NCBI RefSeq assembly: GCF_034190915.1
Contig: NW_026947485.1
Coordinates: 52,267,337-52,331,336, forward strand
Length of the DNA stretch: 64,000 nucleotides
Source: Cavia porcellus
Lineage: Eukaryota > Chordata > Mammalia > Rodentia > Caviidae
Direction: 5' to 3'
A program made the position numbers and the translations under genes. Of this stretch, positions 47,572 to 58,232 are shown in pieces. Under the pieces are notes generated by a model. That model did not search any database and was not told the origin of the DNA. It saw only the letters and a program-made list of their open reading frames with translations. Position 1 is the first letter of the stretch; every line of letters starts with the position of its first letter.

Positions 47572-48771
47572 GTAATGATTCAAATATATAAAAATATGTG
47601 GTAATCATGATTCCCCATTAGGTGGCCTTGAAGCCTTATAAAGTTTTCACTCATTAATTAGAAAGGCTTTATTCTGGGCTTCTTGATATGAAAATATTTG
47701 AAGCTAGAGTATATGAAGTTTTGCCCAAATATTTCAAGGAAAAAGACACTATGGTAACTACTATTAAGTCAGGTTATAAGGTGGTGAAGTACTAGGTTAT
47801 TGAAACAGTCATGCTGTGACCTCTATTGTTATATTGTTATGTCCTGTTTTATCTCAATCTCCCCCTTATTGTTTCAAAAAAAAAATTATTTAGTCATTTC
47901 TTATGTTTGTCTTAATTAAAGAAAAAATTCAAAAAAATTAGGATATATAAATAGTAACTCTTTTCGATTTCCTATTAACTTGTTTTGAAGTCCTGTAGTA
48001 CTCCCACGATCTTGTTTTGACTGATTAGACTCTGTTCCATTCTATATGATAGTATCAAGTTTGAAGACATAGGCAACTACTTTGAAGACAATAAGATTCA
48101 CTAAGATACCCATTCTGGTTTGACTATTGTCTTCTTTGGAAGTCCTGTAATGTTTACAACGCCTAAGTTTTATTGGTCTTGTTCTCTACTGTTTTGTCCA
48201 ACTTTATAATATCTAATAAGATAGACAATTCTTTTTAAGGAAACAAGGGACAACGTTGATAACCATTGTTGATAAACTTGTACTCTGTTCTACACCATGT
48301 GCTACGTCTATCCTTGGTATTGACTGACAGCTTTGTTTTGCCATATTTGACTGTATTCTTCCCCCCCCCCAAAGAAAGTAATAAGCACTAAGGAGTAATA
48401 AAATCCAAGATGTGTAAATTTTGTTGTAAAAAAGAGAGGGAAAAAAAAAAAAAAGAAAAGGAGCTCTAACGGATATAACAGCAAGTGTGTTTGGGGGTGT
48501 TAAATAGCTGACTTTATCAATGTTTTTGGAACATTGAACACAGCTGTTTGCAGTCTCCCTGTTTGAATGTCCACCTTGTGTTCTTTGATACTGTGATTTG
48601 AGGAACTATTTTCAAGAAAATAGTGTGTAATCTACTAGCAGGTAATTTCTTACTGTTATGGTTTTTTGTTTTGTTTTGTTTTGTTTTGTTTTGTTTTGTT
48701 TTGTAGTTCTGTATTGCGTGTACCCTTACGCCGCTTTGGTTTGTTTTGTGTTTTTCTCTTTTTCCTCTTAA

Positions 48772-48773
<2 letters not shown>
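47572..48773 (+). other. L1 3' UTR
   Basis: About 1.2 kb of non-coding sequence. It contains a C10 run (48361-48370), an A/G-rich polypurine stretch (48405-48465) and a (GTTTT)n array (about 48662-48703) before AATAAA at 48771-48776. Polypurine tracts are a conserved feature of L1 3' UTRs. The length is at the long end for mammalian L1. Confidence 0.9.

Positions 48774-48813
<40 letters not shown>
48774..48813 (+). other. L1 poly(A) tail
   Basis: About 40 uninterrupted A residues up to the 3' target duplication. Such pure tails shorten and mutate quickly, so this supports a recent insertion (or an assembly-length estimate of one). Confidence 0.95.
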
Positions 48814-48815
<2 letters not shown>

Positions 48816-48823
48816 CATGACAG

Positions 48824-51250
48824 ATAACATTAAAGGGCACCTCATCCTATCCACAAAGCTGTGTGTTTTCAATTACCTGTTGTTTTCTGTCTCGAGCCAT
48901 TTGAAATCATTGTTCAAGGAGTACTGTGTAGTGTGACATCACTATCCCAAACTTCATTCTAATGGGGAAAAAAACTGATGTTTGAGAAACAAAAAAGAAA
49001 GGAAGAGAGAAAGAAGGGAAAATGGAAGGAAGAAAGAGAGAAAAAGGCGAAAAGTAAAAACAAAAACACTGGAACCAATTATCCTCAGAGCTTGGGTAAA
49101 TCAAAGAGAGTTTTTGGCATCCTAAGTCTTCAAATGGGAGGCCTTGGGAGCATGTTTGAAGAAACTGGAAGACCAGATCTTCATCCATTCTTGTGAAGAC
49201 AGAGAAGAGAAATTCCCATAATTATTGCAGTTGGAGTTTCTCTCTTTCCTGACTTACTGCATACATATACTCTGAATGCTTTGTTCAAAATGATGAAACT
49301 TCCTGTTCTTAGTGCCAAATTTCAGTTAAATTTCCATGAAGCCATTTCATAATAACCAACAATCTCAATGTTCATTTGTTTAAGGAGAGAGGTTGAACTT
49401 TCGAATCATTAAAACTATTCTTTGTAGACCTAACTAAATAGAAAAAAGAAATCTGTGAAAAATAAATAAAATAAACCCACTTCGTCAGTGTTGATTTTTA
49501 TACTGTCTTCAAGAAGATGCAAAAATTTTATGTTCCCTCTTCAGCCTATGTGTTTTTCCTTTTGTCTACTCTTAATAAAGTAGGTGATGATGGAAGGGGA
49601 TGACAGAGAAGTCATTCAAACAACTTATTATCTACCTTTTAAGACTAACGTGACTTCTATTTTCTTGAGCATATGCCTATTATGAATAAACACATACTGA
49701 ATGTTTGTATAAATAAAAATATTGATATTTATGGCATTTTTCAAATCAGAGCTAAACTGCTACCTTAACAAGATGCTTCATTTTTGACCAATGTCTTATT
49801 TTATTTTGTTTCATCCCTAACAAATGCCTAAGAAAACTGTACATGTTGGAACTTGTGTATATTTTTAAGCTTTGGGAGACATATGGTAACATATGTTGAA
49901 CATATAAATAATTAGGCATGTTTCCAGAAAGTTTTGATGTGCAGGCCTTGTTTAACTTTAGTTAATCTTGCTGTTTCCTAAAGACAATTGACTTTCTGAT
50001 GGTGCCCTTCAGCAATATTTTTTACCAGTTCTTAATATAGCATTACATTAGGTAGAATAGGTAAAAATTCCTCCCCTGAAACAGTAAAACAAGGATGTAT
50101 TCACTGTTGGAAGCATTCAAATACCAAGTAGCATTTGGCCATGTAAGACTCAAGGTAGTTAAATGTGTGAAGAAGTATTTGCTGTAAGATTTTGTTTGAA
50201 AAACTATTTGAAAATGAAAAGGAAAAAAAGCACTTGCAAATGGTAAAATGTGAGTTTATGTGCACTTTTAGTTAAGACAACAAATCACAGTATAAAAAGC
50301 AAGTGTTGAATTCTTCCTGAAGGAAATCTGTGTTTCTGAAACATTTAAAGAAGCAGAACCACTCCTAAGAAAGGCAATGGCTGAGTTCGAAGAGCAACAA
50401 AAACTGGATGGATCACTTTACAGGTTGACAAGCAACAAATATATAGAGGTTAGAGGTAGCCTGTGATACTCTAGTAAAGCTATCTAGAAATTGTACCAAG
50501 GTGAAAAGATACTGATTTAAAAAGATTTATTTTAACATTTACTATATTCACTTCTCACATTTCCAAGAAGGATACACTATCCATTAAAATTCAACATGTA
50601 CTTTACAGTTTAAATATAATTTATAACTTAATGGTAATTTGTTGCTTATTTTAAATTGAATTGAGCAATTTGGTAAAAAAAATATACACAATGAGGAAGT
50701 TTTTGATAATTCATTTATTTTCAAATTCTCAGAAACTGAAGATAATATTGCAACAGTGAGCTGACTCATTGAATTTTGTTTGGGCTCTGATAAAATTCAG
50801 TTCATGTGCATTCGTGCTTAAAAAATGACATAAAGAAATGTAGGTGTGGAATTGACTCAGTCACCAAGTTGTGTGAAGAAGACAGGCCACTCTGTTTCTG
50901 AGATGTTATTTCCTCCTATTAAAAAGATAAACCTTATGTTACCTGCATTACTTGTTTTGTGATACTGCTTTAAAACCTGTGATCCTTGATGATGGTATGT
51001 TAATGAGACTGAACTAAGAAATGCCTAGCAGATTGACAGTGCATATTTTTTGATGTGTCTCAGTAATTTGTGGAGGCGTCACTCCGGGTATTATACAGAG
51101 TGCTTGATTCCTTTTGGTATATGGGGATGAAACTCTCCAAAATTGAAGAATGAATTTCAGGAATAATGGAAGTTAAGAGCAGAAATATTTTTTGAGAGAA
51201 AAAAGCTTCTGTCTGAAAGAGACAGAAGGGGTCTGGAGCAGGTTGCCAAG
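48824..51250. other. Unassigned sequence, no gene seen
   Basis: A purine-rich tract at 48985-49060 yields a Lys/Glu-rich spurious frame. No confident exon, RNA or repeat family was recognised. Confidence 0.5.
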
Positions 51251-51259
51251 GACTCTGTC

Positions 51260-51597
51260 TGAAACAGTTTTGGCCCAGACAGGACACTGTGGCTGGAAAA
51301 GCCTCAGGTGGAACCAAGAAGTTCTATCTCCCCCATCCCTAGGAATTTACTTCTGGCACCAAACAAAGACCAATGGGCTACCTGTGCATCCTTAATGCCC
51401 CTTTAGGTTCCACCCCAACCCGAGGCTACTTATGTGCCTCCACTCCATGTGTTCCATGGAGAGATCTCCGACCCTGGGGGGAGATGCCGTGCCCCAGGGG
51501 ATCAGAGGTGTCTCTCCCCGAATTCTCAAAATAAAGGTCATTTATATTTTATACTTCTTATCTTTTCAGCCGCCGATGGTCCCCCACAGTTCTATCA
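51260..51597 (+). repeat. 5' LTR of the second ERV
   Basis: It starts TGAAACAGTTTTGGCCC and ends TTCTATCA. It is similar throughout to 55244-55580. AATAAAGG lies near 51532, and a CT-rich 'cttatcttttcagcc' segment lies near the 3' end. A GC-rich promoter region ('ccgaccctggggggagatgc') sits upstream. Confidence 0.9.
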
Positions 51598-51599
51598 TA

Positions 51600-51617
51600 T
51601 GGTTCCCTGAACGGCAG
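51600..51617 (+). other. Primer-binding site, tRNA-Glu type
   Basis: TGGTTCCCTGAACGGCAG lies two bases after the LTR. From knowledge of the tRNA-Glu 3' end it agrees at 15 of 18 positions, including the first 11. This is the primer class of ERV-E-like elements. Confidence 0.75.
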
Positions 51618-53599
51618 ATGGGAGACTCCTGGGCCCTACCAGTTTGAGTCCCCTGCTGTTCAGGACCAGGACCGGACTGCATCCTGCATTAATTCTTCAC
51701 ATCTATACTCGGGAGCTGTAAACTTGTTGCTGCCAGTTCACAAACAACACCGACCCAATTTACCACAGATGAGCAACCCCCCAGGAGATTGCAGCTGGGC
51801 CAGGCCCCAGGCAGGTTTTCTCTCCCTTTCCGTGGGTTCCCATGACACTCTCTCGTCCTTAGATAGCCCAAGGCAGAGTCTTCCTGGGCCAGGCTATGTC
51901 CACACTGAAAGACTCTCACGTCCTTCAGTGCTTGTTAAGTGAGAGTGCTTGTTAAGTTCTCATGGGCAGAGTTGTTACTAAACCCACGTGAAATCCACTC
52001 ATATATTGGTGATGGCCAATTATTATGAGTTTTGGAACCATATAATAACTGATTGGTCTAGAGTAAAAAAGTGACAACTTTAAACTTAGTAGACCACAGT
52101 CCGTTACCTCATCTGGCTATAACTCCGTGGGCTAGACCCCCTACCAGATTTTATCTTGGGGACCACTTCCTGTTCCCCCCCAAAAACACTGTACCTATCT
52201 ATGGCTTATCACACTGATGACAAGTTTACAAAACTATCTTTAAGCCTTTGTTTTGGGAATGTGTGTCCTCCCGCTCCTCCAGGATCCCTCCCCCTCCCGA
52301 CACTTAAAGAGATAATAGCGTCTTTCCTTACAGCCTTTCAGAGCTTTCTTAGAGTCTCCTTTACTCCCTGCTTCCCCTCTCCTCCCCCCCGCCATGCGCA
52401 CCAACCCATTCCTCGCTGAGATAAAAAAAAATGAGCCCAAATAGTGTTGAGAGATATGCACGGGCTACTTTAACCTCTCAAACACTCTCCAGCCCAAACA
52501 GTGTTGGGAGATACTACTGCTTTAGGCTTTCACGCTGCCCCCACAACTCCACATGATATCTCGGCTCTCATGCTGTGCTCCAGGTCCACACGGGTTTGGC
52601 TTTAACCCCGTGTGTCCCCCGAGTTCCTCCACGTGGCGGCTCAGCTCCGCATGGGTTGGCTACCGGCCACGCCTCCAGGAGCAGCCCCAGCTTCACGCAG
52701 TGTCCCAACTCCACCTCCCAGCTCTGCCCCCCTGTGCACCACAGGCTGGTGCACAATGTACCTGTGCGCTGCGTGCCCACCGCCACTGCCCTGTGCGCAT
52801 TTCTGAGGGCAGTCCCAGCCCCGCCCCTCACGCTACATCTGGGCGCTTGCCGGCCTTCACTCTGTGTGCACCACCCACATGCTGGGCATGCTCTAACCTC
52901 GTGCCAGACCAGTCCCCGCCTCCAAGCTCAAGCATGGCTCTTGCTGCCAGTACAGAGACAAACACAGCAAGTCACAACAGACAGTTCATCTTACTGATCT
53001 GATGCTATATTCGCATTTTCAGATATAAAGTTCAGATTGTTTCTGCTGCCCTTTTTGTGTTCCAGCCATGACAAATGTTTTCTTTTAGATCCGAATATAC
53101 ACTTAGAGATGTACAATCTACAAGTTTAAAAACTAAAATTAAAAAACAATTGTAAATTCCTTTTGCTGGGAACCACTAACTCTTTTTCAAGGCAAGGGTT
53201 ATATGATACATCCAAAACAACAAAACCAGCACTGCGGCAGAAGCCAAACTTAAACCTTTTCCCAGCCTATCTGCCTGCCCTGGCTCGGCCCTCCACCGAG
53301 CCATAATTAACTGTATTCAACTGATATTAAATAACACCATAGCTGATTTCTCTTCTAAATAAAATGGTAGAAAAATTAATTAAACAGGCCATCCTCCAAA
53401 AATCAGATGGCATTAGACGTTTTAATAACATAAAGAGATACTTATATATATATGACATAAATAACATGTCAGTTCCTAAAATTCTCGGACCTGTCCTCCT
53501 TATGGAAGTCATTACTAAAATTATAAATACCCTGTTGATTATATTTAACTCCTGCATACTTACTTAATTCTACAGATACCTTCTACTGTAGTCCAAATC
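51618..53599 (+). other. ERV leader and eroded 5' interior with a GC-rich block
   Basis: No gag matrix frame could be recognised. At 52437-52545 a partial tandem duplication begins 'agcccaaatagtgttg' and 'agcccaaacagtgttg'. 52540-52960 is strikingly GC-rich (Ser/Pro/Ala-rich frames to 149 codons), possibly a gag proline-rich segment or a nested insertion. 53300-53570 is AT-rich and may be inserted sequence or env-like debris. Confidence 0.45.
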
Positions 53600-53980
53600 C
53601 CAAACAAAAAGGCAAAACTTGACCTTCAAACCTCATAGAGACCTTAATATGGTTCTTCATGTTTTCAACAACAGAGATAACAATAACACTTGTGACACTT
53701 GGAGTTCTGAGACAGGTAAACTGACATAAGGTGGAGCTGCCTGGGCTCCCCCATGGACCATGTCTCAAATGCTGCAGAAGACATTGGGCAAGAGAGTGCC
53801 CCATCCTGGCGTTCTTTGAGACCTTCCCAGGGCTACTGGACTGTCCTAGCCACCAGAGAGTGGGTAAGCCATCCTAACTTCTAGCTCTCACAGGAAATGC
53901 CAACACTGCCAGATTCATCACCAACAAATCTGCTTAAACTTGCTGCCAAAGACTGATGGGGCTTAGGGCCAACAACAGCC
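53600..53980 (+). pseudogene. gag: gag capsid/nucleocapsid remnant (second ERV)
   Basis: At 53630-53700 one frame reads like the capsid C-terminal helix seen before the nucleocapsid in gammaretrovirus-like gag (a VFNNRD core). It is followed near 53770-53800 by a damaged CCHC knuckle, with a His-Trp-Ala and a Glu-Cys-Pro spaced as expected. Stops and shifts break it repeatedly. Confidence 0.55.
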
Positions 53981-54300
53981 CTCTTTATGGGTGTCCATCT
54001 CAGAGTCCAAGTCCCACTAAAAGTCTCAGGTAAGACATTCTCTATACTTGTGGACATAGAGGCCATATGTAGAGTTCTTTCTGAGTTTTCAGGCCACTAT
54101 ATTAAGTCCTCAATCTCTCGGGGTATTAAAAGTCAACCTCTGCCATTTACAAACAGTGCCTATTTTGTGCAGGTTCCAGATAGACCACCCCCTTCTTTTC
54201 TTATTCACCAATTTCTCAGGCAATCCTGGTCAAGACTGACAGATACATTTTGTCTTCTCACTTTGTTTATACTTTTTCAGGATACATAAAAGCCTTTCAC
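53981..54300 (+). pseudogene. pro: Protease remnant (second ERV)
   Basis: A 100-codon open frame (53987-54289) contains a protease-like flap and active-site region. The expected Asp-Thr-Gly-Ala reads Asp-Ile-Glu-Ala near 54054, and a VLSEFSG stretch follows. The catalytic triad is lost, so it is inactive. Confidence 0.65.
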
Positions 54301-54620
54301 ACAACTAGGAAGACTGCTGATATACTTGCTAAAGTTCTGTTACAGCAAATCATTCCAAGGACTACAACCAGGTTACAGTGACCCATACCTGATATTCTTG
54401 GCAACCTCAACAGTGGTCAAAGTTGCTAGACTGCCATCCTAGTTTCACGTCACTCAGGCTAAGTGGTGCCCTTCTAGCCCTAGACCTGACCATCCTGTTG
54501 CCTACTCATCTCTGTCTTACCAAGGCCTCACAGCCACGACTCTCAGGCTGTCGTGTTTTGTTATCCAATTTGGTTTCTAATTTCTTATTCTTTTTACAGC
54601 AGGACCCTTGACAGTCTTTC
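54280..54620 (+). pseudogene. pol: Integrase remnant (second ERV)
   Basis: Directly after the protease, a core segment (KAFHTTRKTAD near 54291, then a LLQQIIPR motif) matches the region between the first and second catalytic Asp of class I ERV integrases. A C-terminal-domain-like stretch lies at 54405-54600. The reverse transcriptase, RNase H and integrase zinc region that should lie between are deleted. Confidence 0.65.
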
Positions 54621-55243
54621 CTAAAGACTCCCATATCATGCATAAGATCATCTTCATAACGTTCTATGTGACAACTGTCTTAGTTCTTTCTACCCTCAGC
54701 TGTTTGGTTAAACGTGATATCCCTGAAAGCCTAGGCCCTTACCTTCCCTATACTAGTACAGCCACCGCCTTCCCTGCTCCCCCTGTTTTTTCCAGTTCAA
54801 TTCCTGGACCAGAGACAAGTTTTACTCACCTACCCTTTTAACTTTTACCCTTTCAGATGGGGGAATAATCACCTCTCATGACTTCACTCCTCCTAACCCC
54901 ACATTTATTTTTCAGAATTCTGCCTTACGGTGCAAATGTTTCTACCTCAACATGGTCCTGATATAATGACATGTCTAAATCAAAGGCACCTCACCTGAGT
55001 CCTTAAATATGACAGTGCCATACCTCCTCATAACATCTTATCTCTTTGTTTTTTCAGTCTAACATACGTGCATTCACCAGTGAAGTTTTCCTGGCTAAAA
55101 CACCTGGCACCAGCTTCTACCTGGGCATCAACCATCATCCCGTCGACTCCCCTAGACCCCAGTACAGTGCCCCTTTACAGCAGGAATCAGTTAAAAAAAG
55201 AAATCTTCACCCCTTTTTATAATAATTATCATAAGACAGGATA
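54621..55243 (+). pseudogene. env: env 5' remnant and 3' interior (second ERV)
   Basis: An ATG at 54638 opens a hydrophobic leader-like run (about 20 residues) in a 54608-54841 frame, compatible with an env signal peptide. The rest up to the LTR has no recognisable subunit, fusion peptide or anchor. Confidence 0.4.
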
Positions 55244-55580
55244 TGAAAGAATTTTGGCCCACACAGGACACTGTAGCTGGAAAAGCCTCAGGTGAAACCA
55301 AGGAGTTCCATCTCCCCCACCCCTAGGAATTTACCTATGGCGCCAAACAAAGGCCAATGGGCTACCTATGCATCCCTAATGCCCCCTTAGGTTCCACCCC
55401 AAACCAAGCTACTTATATGCCTCCATTCCATGTGTTCCATGGAGAGATCGCCGACCCCAGGGGGATATGCTGTGCCCCAGGGGATTGAGGGTGTCTCTCC
55501 CCACATTCTCAAAATAAAGATCATTTATATTTCTTACTTCTTATCTTTTCAGCTGCTGTCAGTCCCCCATAGTTTTATCA
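55244..55580 (+). repeat. 3' LTR of the second ERV
   Basis: TGAAAGAATTTTGGCCC to TTTTATCA, a counterpart of 51260-51597 with scattered substitutions. AATAAAGATC lies near 55512. Confidence 0.9.
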
Positions 55581-55585
55581 CTGTC

Positions 55586-57659
55586 TTTTCTTAGGATTTC
55601 TATAGAGTAAAACCACAAGGTGAGGTGGGTCTAAACTGGGAAAAACTAGGAACTCGCTATGTTTAGCCAATAGGATTAATAGCTCAGATAAAATTGATTA
55701 AATTAGGAACAAATGGGGAGGCAAATCACATAGAAAGCCGGGATTCTTAGAGATCAGTGACTCTAGTGATCCAGATTTAATCCCTAAGGATTATACTAAA
55801 GGGTGTGGCTGCATTTATTTTGCCTTCGGTCCTAACATCTGGCCCACAGCAAGAGGTGTGTCTCCTTCAAGGTCATCAGACATCTGGGTCTCTGTGCTGG
55901 CTTCTTTGAGGGCCTGTCGACCGCCTATAATTTTTCTAACTAGCTCATTTACCTATAACACTTTCTTCTGTGATATTGATCTCCCACTACATTTTTCAGC
56001 TATCAGGAACTAAACATCTATGCTCTGCTGCCATAAAGTTTCTGCCTTAAAGCCGACCAACTATGCAATACATCTCCCAGAATTCTGAGCCAAGTTAAAC
56101 CTCTCTTCCCTTACATGTAATGTGTTGGGTATTGTATCCCAGAGACATAAAACTGACTAACACAGAGTCTTAGAACTGAAGAGGTAGGATCATTTCTGTG
56201 ACTTTCTCTGACCAAGTAGTTTAGAAGACTTTAGAGCCAGAGTTTGGAAATATTTGAACATGCCAGCCTAGGAGTTCCTAGAGTATTAAAGCAGAGCTTG
56301 ATTAACAATCTTGGGTAGAGCTCAGAGACTGACATGGTGATAAAAATGCAGATAATAAAGGTCATGTACATGAATTTTCAATGGGAAATCAGGATTCTTT
56401 CAGGAGGCAAACTAGAACCCATCCACTATACACTGAGGAAAAAAATGCCTGTTTTAACTTTGTGAAAGGTTGACTTTAAGGATTTAAGGGATTAAAGGTT
56501 TAAAAGTTTAAGGGTTTAAGGGCTGGGTATTAGTTAATATGTTGGAGGAGATTTCAAAGCAGCCCAACATTCAAGTTGTGGAATGGATACTATTGGATGT
56601 TTTCAACTAAATTTATATTGAGAGACAAGGGGAAAAATCAGCAGAAAAAAATTTAAAAACCCAAGTCTTGACCCAAAAAGAACCATGCATAAAGTTAGGG
56701 CCAAAGGGTATGTGGTTGCTGAAGATATTGGCATAACTTAACCACAACCAAATCCTTTTAAAGTGACAAGAAGAAAGATGCCTTGGTATCTCAGCAAGAC
56801 CCCACCATCAAATGTTCAAAGGTATAAAGGGTCACCTTTTCATTGAGAAGAAAGACCCTATGATCCCTGCTTGAGAAGGGTCATCTAGAAAATTAGATCA
56901 ATAGGATTCTTTTCATCATGAGATATATATGCACAAAGAGGCTGCTATATCTCTCTTTGGACTTCCAGATACTGCCTGCTCTTGTGATTGACCTTGATGT
57001 CGTGCATGTGATTCTGGTTTTACAAGCATTTCAAATGCAAAAGTTATGTGGTCAAAGACATTTCCATCCAGATTTCAAAGGAAGACCTGGGAGTCCAAGC
57101 AAGGAACCCCTGACACAGCAGTGGGTAAAGTTTTGGGAACCAAGTCAAAGGTTTAGTGGAGCCTCCAGGAAGTTAATATTCCTGGAACATGGAATGTCTG
57201 CCTGGGGAAGCTGTAGGCTATGAGTGGAAATGAACTGATATGGGCTGGAATCAGACAGATCATAAGGGTGGGGCCAAATAAACTCTCTAGAATTCATATC
57301 TTAATCCCTTGTGCCTCCCATATGATGCACAGAGTACATGAGTGAATGCTTTCCCACATGGGTTTTGAACTTTTCAGTGTCCAGTTCTTTTCTATCTTTA
57401 CTCTTGTCTTTTTGAATGGGAATATTTTTCCTGTGCCATTGTACTTTAAAATTATGGAGGATTTTTATTTCTATAGAGGCTCACAAATAGTAGTTTGTCA
57501 AAAATTTAGAAGAGATTTTCACTTAAATGTGATAAAGATTCTGGAATTGCTGAGACTTTGTATGAGAAAGTGTCATATCAGATCAGGCAGAATTATTAAC
57601 TCATTATTATTTTAATTTGGAAAAACATTTTAAGGGTATGTGTTTGGGTATCAGGTTGA
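55586..57659. other. No gene; old LTR-like scraps
   Basis: 55990-56165 resembles the 3' end of a MaLR-like LTR ('gagccaagttaaacctctct' to 'cataaaactgactaacacag'). 56860-57320 may be MaLR-type internal sequence but cannot be assigned with confidence. A degenerate TTTAAGGG-like run occurs at 56474-56523. Confidence 0.4.
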
Positions 57660-58232
57660 TAAGGGGTGAATCATGACTGGCAGTCATGATTTGTCTACTT
57701 TTGGTCAGTCATCGAGTCCTGATTTTAAGTCCCACATATGACCCATGGCCTCCTCCTTCCCTAGAAGTATTCCCATGTTCTTTTCTTAGGTGCCGTGAGC
57801 TAATCATCTTGGCTATTTTCATGTCTGTCTACAATAAAGTTAGCAGACCATTGACTAAATACCTGAAGATTCTGACCTGAATTAAGTGTAGGTGTTACAC
57901 TTTAAGTTGTAGTTGTAGGTGTTCTGGATAATATCAAATATCAAATAAGACTATATAAATCAAATGCAAAACATAGAGTAAAAAGTAAAGCCATATAAAA
58001 GTTCTTAGTGTCCATTGATACACATGCTATTAACACCTGTTTATCCTTTTCATCCTAACTTCATCATTTCCCGTGTAGTTTACTGGGCATATACGTTATT
58101 GGCCATTATTATATGTACCTTACAGGTACCAACATATTTAATTTCTTTATAATGACCTTCTGAAATAGATGCTAACAATATTTACTCTATATAAAGGGGA
58201 ACATTGAGACAGAGAAAGTTGAAAATCTGACA
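57660..58232 (+). repeat. Left arm of a long inverted repeat
   Basis: This 573-bp arm is the reverse complement of 59549-60108. By eye they are identical except for two tandem microduplications present only here (AGTTGT at 57905-57916 and ATCAAAT at 57933-57946) and one C/T difference near 58227. A nearly perfect 23-bp palindrome lies at the outer end (about 57670-57692). An AATAAAG near 57833 gives it a transposon- or LTR-like look, but I do not recognise the family. Confidence 0.95.

Larger units (their letters stand above)
40671..48823 (+). mobile_element. L1: Full-length LINE-1 with both ORFs intact
   Basis: The parts are, in order: a target-site duplication (AAGACATGAC, possibly extending by AG, at 40671-40682 and 48812-48823), a tandem-monomer promoter (40683-42349), a unique 5' UTR tether (42350-42662), ORF1 (42663-43715), a 19-bp gap, ORF2 (43735-47571), a 1.2-kb 3' UTR, AATAAA at 48771 and about 40 uninterrupted A residues. 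Such elements replicate by target-primed reverse transcription. The intact frames, conserved catalytic residues, pure long poly(A) tail and undecayed target duplication all argue for a very recent insertion that may still be competent. Its insertion site on the nicked strand fits only loosely with the usual TTTT/AA preference. Confidence 0.97.
51255..55585 (+). mobile_element. Class I ERV with tRNA-Glu-like primer site, decayed
   Basis: LTRs at 51260-51597 and 55244-55580 are flanked by a perfect 5-bp direct repeat CTGTC (51255-51259 and 55581-55585). A glutamate-tRNA-like primer site follows the 5' LTR. Inside, in order, are remnants of gag capsid/nucleocapsid (53600-53860), protease (53975-54180), integrase (54280-54600) and the start of env (54640-54840). 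Most of gag, all of the reverse transcriptase and RNase H, and most of env are gone, and no frame is intact. The primer type and gene order recall ERV-E-like class I elements. It is visibly older than the ERV at 3933-9208. Confidence 0.85.

Noticed and set aside
52553..53002. Pair of about 140-149-codon frames in the GC-rich block
   Set aside because: Overlapping Pro/Ser/Ala/Cys-rich frames in several phases indicate composition rather than a gene. The block is kept only as a finding.
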